From Lachnospiraceae bacterium UBA3316 (lineage in GTDB: Bacteria; Bacillota; Clostridia; Lachnospirales; Lachnospiraceae): a stretch of DNA of 39,226 nucleotides. Positions 33,001 to 39,208 of the stretch are shown here, piece after piece. The stretch's first letter is position 1, and each line of letters begins with the position of its first letter. The DNA lies in the NCBI GenBank assembly GCA_002361955.1, contig DESK01000060.1, forward strand, positions 1 to 39,226, in the 5' to 3' direction. The position numbers and the translations under genes are program-made. The notes under the pieces were generated by a model, which worked only from the letters and a program-made list of their open reading frames with translations, did no database searches and was not told the DNA's origin.

Positions 33001-34210
33001 ATATCTGGGCTTCTATAAAAAGGGAAACAGCGTTTCTGTAGACTTTAAGACGGAAGACGGCCAGTGGCAGCATCTGCGGGACATCACTGCGGATATGCTG
33101 GGCGGCAGCTACCAGATCGGCTTTACCGCGTGGGAGAGCAATGACCGTCAAAAGACGGCTTCCTTCTCCGAGCTCCGGGTAGGGCCGGGCAGTACGAGTT
33201 ATGAAGACCTCTGCGCCCAGACGCCGGTTTCCTTTACGGCGGAGGAAAATCATGCGCCGGAAGGGACGGACGCAGCCTGGGATAAGGCTTCCTACCGTGT
33301 AGGCGATCAGGCGGCAGTTTCTTATATTTATATGGACGCAGAGAGGGATCCAGAAGGAAAGACGCTGTACTGCTTTACGTATGAAAACGGATGGACGGAG
33401 GTGACGGATGAACCCGCCATGACTCTTACACGCAGAGGAGAGGTGATGTGCCGGATTTATCCCGTGGACAGCAAAGGACGGCCGGGCGAGGCTATAGAGT
33501 CCAAGTGGGCGGCCATCCGGGATGCTTCTGCCCTGCAGGCGGCTGTGAGTGAGGCGGAAAAGAAGGATCTCAGCCCGTACACAGAGGAGAGCGTCAAGGC
33601 TTACCAGGCAGCGCTGAAAGAGGCAAAGGCGGTGCTGGAGAATTTGGACGCATCCCAGGAGAAGATTGACGGAGCGGTTTCCGCCCTGCGGGCAGCCGGC
33701 GGCCAGCTTAAAATAAAGCCTGCGGAGCAGCCGGTTCAGCCGATTGTGAAGAAGGTTCCGGCGGTGGGAACTGTCATCGAAGTTGGCGGCATCCGCTATC
33801 AGGTTACACGTTCCCACGCCCAGAAGGGAACGGCGGCAGCCGTAAAGCTGGTGGGAAAGAAGAGCGCAAAGATCGTTATCCGGGATACGGTGCAGAAGGA
33901 TGGCTATACCTTCAAGGTGACGGCTATCCGGCCGGGGGCTTTCCAGAAGAACAAAAAGGTGAAGAGCCTTACGGTGGGAAGCAATATCACGCAGATCGGT
34001 AAAAATGCTTTTTATAAGTGCGGGAAATTGAAAACCATTACCTTTAAAAGGAAAAAAGCGCCGAAGATCGTAAAGGGCGCCTTTAAGGGCATAACGGTGA
34101 AGAGTAAAATCTATGTGCCGAAGAAGATGACCGCAAGCCAGCTCAAGGTTCTGAAAAAGAGAATGAAGGCGGCCGGCGCAGGCAGCAAAACAGTCTATAA
34201 AAAGAAATAG
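30017..34210 (+). CDS. Secreted GH110-type alpha-1,3-galactosidase with accessory domains
   Basis: A 1397-residue exported protein. Residues 1-32 are a signal peptide ending KAQAAD. About 35-700 is a right-handed beta-helix that matches GH110, the family that cleaves terminal alpha-1,3-galactose from blood group B or linear alpha-Gal glycans. Diagnostic motifs are FADGIHAAG, NTHDDPINLHG, QVPTRGILCTTRKKVLIEGN and YESGPIRDMTIRNN. Asp344, Asp367 and Asp368 have the same spacing as the three aspartates I recall as catalytic in a characterised marine GH110. Behind it follow two Ig-like/Big_2 modules (about 715-870), a ConA-like domain (about 870-1060), a linker module, a FIVAR repeat (about 1170-1240) and a C-terminal LRR_5/BspA-type segment (about 1300-1397; GAFQKNKKVKSLTVGS, NAFYKCGKLKTITF). 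No LPXTG is present. The ATG follows AAGGAG. Linkage preference is not readable. Confidence 0.85.
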   Translation: MNMKKLCSALAGGLMAGLLFAAVLAPVPKAQAADQEVVIDVTDYGAKKDSTEDSAEAIWEAFEAAKEAKKNGASSVTVTFPKGTYHIYKDRAEKREYHTSNTSSTSPAYYTKTIGLLIEGQEDFTLEGNNSLFMMHGNMMALAVVDSKNVKLQNFSWDFGVPTISEMTVTDMGETEDGKPYTDFLIPECFPHEIVGGTMKWYSEKSPYTNEYYWTRTGNHENSYGIVTYQPDGEMSRNNYVSDGPFNNVSSLEEIDDTHVRIVYNSQRPVMQKMGTVIELASNAIRETAGAFIWQSENVTSDHVNVHYMHGFGWLVQMSKDVYYYNCNLMPREGSGHITVSFADGIHAAGAAGELVIENCNFANTHDDPINLHGTFMRVESRNEDGHTLTLKYIHAQQGGFSQFFEGDQVAFFTRDTLESTDEETLYTVEEVVSAPGENGNDLKTMVVRFKEELPANLSDTVSGQPKYVAENVTYTPEVVIRNCTFRQVPTRGILCTTRKKVLIEGNTFKNMSMATIFLSNDSDEWYESGPIRDMTIRNNEFYISSIGRTWWDYAPPIYIHPVTKGGGLPSEDNPIHKNITIEGNSFYMNVDTLPQGSMGVDMSGTMDVGTVVKAESVENLTIRNNRVLRADPKVSITLTAGQTGLLTGDKLMLKAEASGVQCKGTRDNMYEFTACKNVVLENNTYDDGMKNYAVYTGMSESNIKNLDKDIQVVEGEDVYPASAPVSNIKYRSSNPEVLTIDANGRMTGKKAGRASVVAYYEWNGTEILSNSLDIEVRDTVATEDTVTIKGGENVYLTEKDSSYSFAAEVPSGKPITWSVEDFLTGGVTEAAEIDENGVLTAKKNGIVWVRASAGFSSDKRAVVVSLPNLDDINPQLSIKRPDAENYTLTKEKITVDMQKGDLYNSDNSVKNLFLYQIPADIAKDDMRAVIKAENMPIRESGQWDTVSFILYKDDDNYITVGKKSHYDGIVTVTEAGGSAAETGGSESENTVTTAYLGFYKKGNSVSVDFKTEDGQWQHLRDITADMLGGSYQIGFTAWESNDRQKTASFSELRVGPGSTSYEDLCAQTPVSFTAEENHAPEGTDAAWDKASYRVGDQAAVSYIYMDAERDPEGKTLYCFTYENGWTEVTDEPAMTLTRRGEVMCRIYPVDSKGRPGEAIESKWAAIRDASALQAAVSEAEKKDLSPYTEESVKAYQAALKEAKAVLENLDASQEKIDGAVSALRAAGGQLKIKPAEQPVQPIVKKVPAVGTVIEVGGIRYQVTRSHAQKGTAAAVKLVGKKSAKIVIRDTVQKDGYTFKVTAIRPGAFQKNKKVKSLTVGSNITQIGKNAFYKCGKLKTITFKRKKAPKIVKGAFKGITVKSKIYVPKKMTASQLKVLKKRMKAAGAGSKTVYKKK

Positions 34211-34222
34211 CAAGAGATAACA

Positions 34223-34269
34223 AGGGATACCCGGCAAAATCCGCAGAGCGTGTTTCGCCGGGTATCCCT
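34223..34269. terminator. Strong hairpin after the GH110 gene
   Basis: A perfect 13-bp stem (AGGGATACCCGGC / GCCGGGTATCCCT) encloses a 21-base loop, twelve bases after the stop codon. The next bases are ATAAAAAAG, not a U-tract, so it is a weak intrinsic terminator on the + strand and may mainly protect the 3' end. Confidence 0.55.
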
Positions 34270-34286
34270 ATAAAAAAGAACAACGT

Positions 34287-34319
34287 GAAAGAACCGATAG
34301 GGGAGCTATCGGTTCTTTC
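34287..34319 (+). terminator. Second perfect hairpin after the GH110 gene
   Basis: A perfect 14-bp stem (GAAAGAACCGATAG / CTATCGGTTCTTTC) with a GGGAG loop. The U-rich 3' arm could support termination, although no separate U-tract follows. Confidence 0.6.
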
Positions 34320-34560
34320 GAGGGGAGTATAAATAATTAATAAGGGGTTGTAAAAAAAATTTTTGAAGGGTAAATTCTTTTTACACCAGAATTATAATAT
34401 ATATTGGTAAAAAAAGCAATATATATTTATCGGATTTTTCAATTTTTGGCAATTTTTATGCAGATTATGCCATTTTCCCGAAGAAACCCGGGAAAAAACT
34501 TTAGAAAATGCATAAAAAAATGGGGAACAGAGATACTAAAAATGCAGCCAAAAACTCCGC
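34320..34560. other. AT-rich intergenic stretch with several palindromes
   Basis: This part of the 398-base gap before the small Asn-rich gene is far richer in A and T than its surroundings. It holds two copies of the self-complementary AATATATATT (34396-34405 and 34418-34427), which can pair with each other, and an 8-bp hairpin TTTTCCCG (34473-34480) / CGGGAAAA (34489-34496). A further CTCCGCT/AGCGGAG hairpin lies just beyond at 34555-34574. TATAAT occurs at 34393-34398, but without a clear -35 partner. No gene is evident. Confidence 0.5.
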
Positions 34561-34608
34561 TTTAAGCAGCGGAGAGGCAAATAATTCCCATTCAGGAGGT
34601 AAATCAAG

Positions 34609-34785
34609 ATGGCAAATAACGCGAATTCTAAAAACAAAGCGCAGAACAGCACAAAGGCGGCAGGGACAAACAGCATGTCCTCAAAGAACAAGGCGGGAAA
34701 CAACGCTTCCCAGAACGCGAGAAACTGTAAGGATTCTGAGAACTGCATGGATAAAAACAGCTACACAAGCGAGTCAGATTACTAA
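34609..34785 (+). CDS. Small Asn/Lys-rich hypothetical protein (58 residues)
   Basis: This frame has a textbook ribosome site (AGGAGG nine bases before the ATG) and is closed by a strong terminator 14 bases after its stop, so it is very likely a real gene although short. The product starts MANNANSKNKAQNS, is dominated by Asn, Lys, Ser and Ala with almost no hydrophobic residues, and has two cysteines in NCKDSENC near the C-terminus. It is hydrophilic and probably disordered. Composition recalls gamma-type small acid-soluble spore proteins and other small Asn/Gln-rich spore proteins of Clostridia, but I cannot name it. The preceding AT-rich region presumably holds its promoter. An overlapping 123-codon frame from 34508 is much less convincing. 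Confidence 0.7.
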   Translation: MANNANSKNKAQNSTKAAGTNSMSSKNKAGNNASQNARNCKDSENCMDKNSYTSESDY

Positions 34786-34798
34786 AAGAGATCAAGAG

Positions 34799-34827
34799 GG
34801 CGCTGCATCGGCAGCGCCTATTTTTTA
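34799..34827 (+). terminator. Terminator of the small Asn/Lys-rich gene
   Basis: A perfect 8-bp GC stem (GGCGCTGC / GCAGCGCC) with an ATCG loop followed by TATTTTTT. Confidence 0.9.
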
Positions 34828-34940
34828 CTATGAAAGTCCGGGACGGCAGCTATGGCCCGGAGCGTGTTTACACGCATAGGGACATGGATATCGGACGGGC
34901 AAGCTGGTATAAAATCCAGGACCTTTTGGCACTGGTATCA

Positions 34941-34946
34941 TATAAT
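34941..34946 (+). promoter_or_regulatory. Candidate -10 box for the rhodanese gene
   Basis: A consensus TATAAT 58 bases before the start codon in the 218-base gap 34786-35003. No convincing -35 sequence lies 16-18 bases upstream, so only the -10 is marked. Confidence 0.35.
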
Positions 34947-35003
34947 AAAGGAAAAGGTAACTGTGCGGCTGAAGCAGGGACAGTTGGAAAGGAGTGGATT
35001 TGG

Positions 35004-35312
35004 TTGACATTTGATATGATAGGCCCCGATGAGTTGGATGCTTATGTGAGGAAGGGCGATTCCTTTATCATTGATCTGCGTGCCCCGGAGGAGTACAGAA
35101 GACGTCATATCAGGGGAGCCGTGAATATTCCCTACGGGCAGCCTGGCCGTCGCCTGGAGCTTCCGAGGGACAGAACGCTGATCCTTTACTGCCAGCGGGG
35201 TGCTGCCAGCATGGCGGCGGCTAAAGAGCTGGCGGCCAGGGGATATCGTGTAAAGACAGTAATCGGAGGATTTCGCAATTATCGCGGTGAATTTGCGCAG
35301 AAGTCAAATTGA
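35004..35312 (+). CDS. Rhodanese-like domain protein
   Basis: A single-domain rhodanese of 102 residues, transferring sulfane sulfur to an acceptor via a cysteine persulfide. It has the standard layout: IIDLRAPEEYRRRHIRGAVNIPYG, then the active-site Cys63 in LYCQRGAASM, then the closing GYRVKTVIGGFRNYRG. I place the start at the TTG at 35004 because GGAG lies nine bases upstream; an in-frame ATG at 35016 is 21 bases from the ribosome site, and the frame further upstream has no family match. The six-residue active loop starting at the Cys (CQRGAA) is typical of rhodaneses, not Cdc25-type phosphatases. The physiological acceptor is unknown. Confidence 0.9.
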   Translation: MTFDMIGPDELDAYVRKGDSFIIDLRAPEEYRRRHIRGAVNIPYGQPGRRLELPRDRTLILYCQRGAASMAAAKELAARGYRVKTVIGGFRNYRGEFAQKSN

Positions 35313-35321
35313 GGTTTTTTG

Positions 35322-35350
35322 TTGACAGCAATTATGGCGGGCTTTATGAT
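35322..35350 (+). promoter_or_regulatory. Strong sigma-A promoter for the yfcE-like operon
   Basis: A perfect TTGACA (35322-35327) is 17 bases from TATGAT (35345-35350), ten bases after the rhodanese stop. It should drive the phosphodiesterase, methyltransferase and protease genes. Confidence 0.8.
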
Positions 35351-35354
35351 AGAA

Positions 35355-35379
35355 GCAGCGGGCCGAAAGGCCCTGCTGC
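35355..35379 (+). other. 5' leader hairpin with GAAA loop
   Basis: GCAGCGGGCC and GGCCCTGCTGC form a 10-bp stem with one bulged T and a GAAA tetraloop, right at the expected transcript start. No U-tract follows; a stabilising 5' hairpin is likely. Confidence 0.5.
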
Positions 35380-35428
35380 CAAAGAATGATAACAAAAATG
35401 ACGATAAGACGAGTGAGGAGAAACGTTT

Positions 35429-35974
35429 ATGAAGCTTATGTTTGCGTCGGACATCCACGGTTCTGCTTTTTACTGCAGAAAGATGCTGGAGGCATGGGAG
35501 AAGGAGAAGGCCGGGAGGCTCATTCTTCTGGGAGATATCCTCTATCACGGCCCCAGAAACGATCTGCCAAGGGAGTATGCGCCGAAGGAGGTCATCGCCC
35601 TTTTAAATCCCAGGAAAAATGAGATATGCGCTGTACGGGGAAACTGTGAGGCAGAGGTGGACCAGATGGTACTGGACTTTCCCGTGATGGCAGATTATTG
35701 CATTATAATAGAAGGAACCCATACGATCTATGCCACCCACGGCCATATTTACCATGAGGGCAATCTGCCGCCCCTGAAGGAGGGGGATGTGCTGATCCAT
35801 GGGCATACCCATGTGCTGCGGGCAGAAAAGCGGGAGGGCTACATACTGCTAAACCCAGGCTCCGTGTCGATCCCCAAGGAGGGAAATCCCCCCACGTATG
35901 CCATCCTGGAGGAGGGAAGGTTTCAGATAAAGGATTTTGAGGGAAATATTGTAAAGGAGATAGAGATACCATGA
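35429..35974 (+). CDS. yfcE: YfcE/MJ0936-type metallophosphodiesterase
   Basis: A 181-residue binuclear metal phosphoesterase. Ligand motifs are in order: ASDIHGSAFYC (DxH), LLGDILYHGPRN (GD), AVRGNCEAEVD (GN(C/H)E), YATHGHIY (GH) and HGHTHVLRAE (GHTH). Members of this group hydrolyse phosphodiesters in vitro and the natural substrate is unresolved. The length and the motif set match YfcE. The ATG follows GAGGAGAAA. The stop overlaps the start of the next gene by four bases (ATGA), so they are translationally coupled. Confidence 0.93.
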   Translation: MKLMFASDIHGSAFYCRKMLEAWEKEKAGRLILLGDILYHGPRNDLPREYAPKEVIALLNPRKNEICAVRGNCEAEVDQMVLDFPVMADYCIIIEGTHTIYATHGHIYHEGNLPPLKEGDVLIHGHTHVLRAEKREGYILLNPGSVSIPKEGNPPTYAILEEGRFQIKDFEGNIVKEIEIP

Positions 35975-37137
35975 AGACAGTGGAATTAATCGCACCCTGC
36001 CACTTCGGCCTGGAGGCCGTGCTGAAGCGGGAGATTCTTGATCTGGGCTATGAGATCAGCCAGGTGGAGGACGGAAAAGTGACCTTCCTGGGGGATATGG
36101 AGGCTGTTGCCTACGGCAATATCTTCCTTCGGACGGCGGAACGAATCCTTCTGAAAGTGGGAGCCGTTCACGCGGAGACCTTTGACGAGCTGTTTGAGAG
36201 AACGAAGGAGCTTCCCTGGGAGGAGTATATTCCGAGGGACGGGAAGTTCTGGGTGGCTAAGGCCACATCCATCAAGAGCAAGCTGTTCAGCCCGTCGGAT
36301 ATTCAGTCGATCATGAAAAAGGCGATTGTGGAGAGGCTGAAGAAGGTTTACGGTATCCAGTGGTTTGAGGAGAGCGGCGACAGCTATCCGATCCGGGTGA
36401 CGTTTATGAAGGATGAGGCGGTGATCGGTATCGATACTTCCGGAGTCTCCCTGCACAAACGGGGATATCGGCAGATGACGGCGAAAGCCCCGATCACAGA
36501 GACGCTGGCGGCGGCGCTGATCATGCTCACGCCCTGGAAGCGGGACAGGATTCTGGTGGATCCCTTCTGCGGTAGCGGCACCTTTCCGATCGAAGCGGCC
36601 ATGATTGCGGCAGATATGGCTCCCGGCATGAACCGGGAGTTTCTGGCGGAGGGATGGAAAAACCTGATCCCGAAAAAATGCTGGTACGACGCCATGGATG
36701 AAGCCAATGAGCGGGTAAACACGGATATCCAGGTAGATATTCAGGGGTATGATATCGACGGCGAGGTGATCAAGGCTGCCAGGACCAATGCAAAGCTTGC
36801 GGGGGTAGATCATCTGATTCATTTTCAGAGACGGCCCGTGAGCGAGCTGAATCATCCGAAAAAGTATGGTTTCATCATCACAAATCCACCCTATGGCGAG
36901 CGCATTGAGGAAAAAGAAAATCTGCCGGCGCTTTACCGGGAGATCGGTGAGAGCTTCCGCCGCCTGGACGCCTGGTCGGAGTATGTGATCACAAGCTATG
37001 AGGACGCGGAAAAGTATATTGGCCGGAAAGCAGATAAGAACAGAAAGATTTATAACGGCATGATCAAGACCTATTTCTATCAGTTCCTCGGGCCAAAGCC
37101 GCCCCGTCCCAGACGGCAGGAGGCAGCTCTTGATTGA
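35971..37137 (+). CDS. THUMP-domain class I SAM-dependent RNA methyltransferase
   Basis: A 388-residue protein of the YpsC/RlmL-N type that methylates guanine N2 in 23S rRNA or a related RNA. The N-terminal ferredoxin-like and THUMP domain covers about 1-165 (LIAPCHFGLEAVLKREIL, IRVTFMKDEAVIGIDTSG, LHKRGYR). The Rossmann methyltransferase follows with LVDPFCGSGTFPIEAAMIA as SAM site, GYDIDGEVIKAARTNA as the acidic loop and ITNPPYGERI as the catalytic NPPY motif. It ends in a short basic tail. The start overlaps the previous stop by four bases, and the next gene starts inside its own last codons. Confidence 0.92.
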   Translation: MKTVELIAPCHFGLEAVLKREILDLGYEISQVEDGKVTFLGDMEAVAYGNIFLRTAERILLKVGAVHAETFDELFERTKELPWEEYIPRDGKFWVAKATSIKSKLFSPSDIQSIMKKAIVERLKKVYGIQWFEESGDSYPIRVTFMKDEAVIGIDTSGVSLHKRGYRQMTAKAPITETLAAALIMLTPWKRDRILVDPFCGSGTFPIEAAMIAADMAPGMNREFLAEGWKNLIPKKCWYDAMDEANERVNTDIQVDIQGYDIDGEVIKAARTNAKLAGVDHLIHFQRRPVSELNHPKKYGFIITNPPYGERIEEKENLPALYREIGESFRRLDAWSEYVITSYEDAEKYIGRKADKNRKIYNGMIKTYFYQFLGPKPPRPRRQEAALD

Positions 37138-38527
37138 GAAACTGCAAAAGCTCCTGGCTGTCCTGCTTTTGGGCGCGGCCGTCTGGCTGGTCTGTGATCT
37201 CTGGGGAGAGGATATCCTGCATACAGTCGATGGGCTCCGGCAGAGGCTGGAGAATACGGAGACCGGAGAGTCGGCCGGAGCCATAGAGCCGGATAGGGGC
37301 ATAGAATCAGATGGAATCCCGGAGTCGGCCGGGGAGACCAAGCTTCCGGCCGGCAAGCTGCCCGCCTGTTACGATTCCAGGGAGGCTGGGAGAGCGCCCA
37401 CAGTAAAAAACCAGGGAACTCTCGGTACGTGCTGGGCTGTGGCCGCTTCCTCCGCCCTGGAGGCGGCCCTGCTTCCAAAGGAAGGGCAGGTATTTTCAGC
37501 GGACCATATTTCCCTGAGAAATGCCTACGGGAAAGGCCAGGCTGAGGGCGGGGCCTATCCGATGGTCGTCTCCTATCTGGCGGCCTGGCTGGGGCCTGTG
37601 GCGGAGGCGGATGACCCCTACGGAGACGGCGTATCCCCGGAAGGACTTGCCCCCGTCCGCCATGTGCAGGAAATGCAGCTGCTGCAGGAAAAGGATCTGA
37701 CGGCGGTGAAGCAGCTGATCTACCGGTGCGGGGCCATCCAGTCCTCCCTCTATATGGATATGGAGGATTCCGCCCATTCCTCCGTCTATTATAATGAGTT
37801 TGCCAGTGCTTACTGTTATGAGGGGGAGGAAGCGGCGAATCACGATGTGCTGATCATCGGCTGGGACGACACATATCCCAAAAGCAAGTTTTCTGTGAAG
37901 GTAAAAAGAGACGGCGCCTTCATCTGCCAGAACAGCTGGGGAGAGGATTTTGGGGAAAAGGGCGTGTTCTATGTCTCCTATGAGGACGCATTGCTGGGAG
38001 AAAACTGTATGGCTTACACCAGGGTGGAGGATGCAGAGAACTACAAGAATATTTACCAGACAGACCTGTGCGGCTGGGTGGGCCAGATCGGTTACGGCAG
38101 TGAGGAGTGCTGGTTTGCCAACGTGTACACGGCAGAGGAGACGGGACGGCTTCTGGCGGCAGGTTTTTACGCCACAGATAAGAATACGGAGTATGAGGTC
38201 TATGTGGCGGAGGATTATGCGGGAACCCTCTCCTTTCTGGGAAAGAAAAAGGCCGCCGCGGGGAGCTTTCAAAATCCCGGGTATTATACGGTAGAGCTGC
38301 AGGAGGACATACATCTGGAAAAAGGCAGGCGCTTTGCTGTGGCAGTGAAGCTGCGGACTCCCGGCTCCGAATATCCGGTGGCCGCAGAATACGCGGCCGA
38401 TGAAGACAGCAAAAATATCACCCTGGAGGATGGGGAAGGCTATCTGAGCTCCAACGGAATCCTCTGGAAGCGGACGGAAGATGCGTACGGCTGCAACGTG
38501 TGTTTGAAAGCTTACACGGGGGATTGA
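37130..38527 (+). CDS. Membrane-anchored papain-like (C1A) cysteine protease with lectin-like domain
   Basis: A 465-residue exported protein. Residues 1-25 are a hydrophobic signal or anchor (KLLAVLLLGAAVWLVCDL), then an acidic linker. The papain-type protease (about 75-300) has all four catalytic positions: Gln95 and Cys101 in NQGTLGTCWAVAASS, His238 in NHDVLIIGWD and Asn268 in QNSWGEDFGEKGVF. A beta-rich lectin-like module (about 300-465; QIGYGSEECWFANVYTAEE, GFYATDKNTEYEVYVAED) closes the protein, as in secreted clostridial C1A proteases. I start it at TTG 37130, six bases after AGGAGG and overlapping the methyltransferase stop by eight bases. The target is unknown; cell-surface or wall proteins are plausible. 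Confidence 0.88.
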   Translation: MIEKLQKLLAVLLLGAAVWLVCDLWGEDILHTVDGLRQRLENTETGESAGAIEPDRGIESDGIPESAGETKLPAGKLPACYDSREAGRAPTVKNQGTLGTCWAVAASSALEAALLPKEGQVFSADHISLRNAYGKGQAEGGAYPMVVSYLAAWLGPVAEADDPYGDGVSPEGLAPVRHVQEMQLLQEKDLTAVKQLIYRCGAIQSSLYMDMEDSAHSSVYYNEFASAYCYEGEEAANHDVLIIGWDDTYPKSKFSVKVKRDGAFICQNSWGEDFGEKGVFYVSYEDALLGENCMAYTRVEDAENYKNIYQTDLCGWVGQIGYGSEECWFANVYTAEETGRLLAAGFYATDKNTEYEVYVAEDYAGTLSFLGKKKAAAGSFQNPGYYTVELQEDIHLEKGRRFAVAVKLRTPGSEYPVAAEYAADEDSKNITLEDGEGYLSSNGILWKRTEDAYGCNVCLKAYTGD

Positions 38528-38552
38528 CAAAGAAGATTCAGGAATTTATAAT
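38524..38552 (+). promoter_or_regulatory. Perfect-consensus sigma-A promoter for rdgB
   Basis: TTGACA (38524-38529) and TATAAT (38547-38552) are exactly 17 bases apart, both boxes matching the consensus at all positions. The -35 box overlaps the protease stop codon. Confidence 0.85.
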
Positions 38553-38596
38553 CATACTGATTTTAATCTGTCGGAAAATAAGGAGAGGGTGACGTC

Positions 38597-39190
38597 ATGG
38601 AACGGATTATTTTTGCAACGGGAAACGAGGGGAAGATGGCGGAGATCAGGGCGATCCTGGAGGATCTCGGGATTCCTGTGCTGTCCATGAAGGAAGCAGG
38701 GATTACGGCGGACATCGTGGAGGATGGGAAGAGTTTTGAGGAAAACGCGGATATCAAGGCCCGGGTGATTATGGAGCTTACAGGGGATGTGGTGCTGGCG
38801 GATGACTCAGGCCTTGAGATCGACTATCTGAACGGGGAGCCGGGGATTTATTCTGCCAGGTACATGGGAGAGGATACCTCCTATGAGATTAAGAATAAAA
38901 ATCTGATCGACAGGCTTGCGGGCGTACCAGATGAAAAGCGGACGGCCCGTTTCGTGTGCGCGATTTCCGCCGCTCTTCCTGATGGAACGATCTTAAGAAG
39001 CCGGGGAACGATCGAGGGGATCATTGGTTATGAAGCGAAGGGAGAACATGGCTTCGGCTATGACCCGATCTTCTACTTGCCGGAGTATGGCTGCACCACG
39101 GCGGAGCTTTCCCCGGAAAAGAAAAATGAACTGAGCCACAGGGGAAAGGCGCTGCGGCTGATCAAAGAGGAACTAAAGAGGATGCGATAA
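38597..39190 (+). CDS. rdgB: XTP/dITP diphosphatase (RdgB/HAM1)
   Basis: A cytoplasmic house-cleaning enzyme that hydrolyses dITP, XTP and related deaminated purine triphosphates to monophosphates so that they do not enter DNA or RNA. The 197-residue protein has IIFATGNEGKMAEIRAIL at the start, FEENADIKARVI, LADDSGLEIDYLNGEPGIYSARY (the substrate and metal site), GEHGFGYDPIFYLPE and MSPEEK-like LSPEKKNELSHRGKAL. The ATG follows AGGAGAGGG. It is complete in the window. Many Firmicutes keep it beside a yfcE-type gene, and here such a gene lies three genes upstream. Confidence 0.96.
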   Translation: MERIIFATGNEGKMAEIRAILEDLGIPVLSMKEAGITADIVEDGKSFEENADIKARVIMELTGDVVLADDSGLEIDYLNGEPGIYSARYMGEDTSYEIKNKNLIDRLAGVPDEKRTARFVCAISAALPDGTILRSRGTIEGIIGYEAKGEHGFGYDPIFYLPEYGCTTAELSPEKKNELSHRGKALRLIKEELKRMR

Positions 39191-39208
39191 GCACAGGAGA
39201 GTATAAGT

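Noticed and set aside
29101..34210. LPXTG or other sortase anchors in the two large secreted proteins
   Set aside because: Both C-termini end in Lys-rich beta or LRR segments with no LPXTG, hydrophobic span and basic tail.
32195..34237. A 680-codon open frame on the minus strand inside the GH110 gene
   Set aside because: It mirrors the codon bias of the + strand gene, has His/Arg/Leu-rich low-quality translation, and shows no ribosome site or domain.
34508..34879. A 123-codon + strand frame overlapping the 58-residue gene
   Set aside because: No ribosome site at its ATG, Arg-rich frameshifted translation, and it runs through the terminator at 34799-34827.
35986..37356. A 456-codon minus-strand frame across the methyltransferase and protease
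   Set aside because: It lies antisense to two convincing genes and has no promoter, ribosome site or domain.
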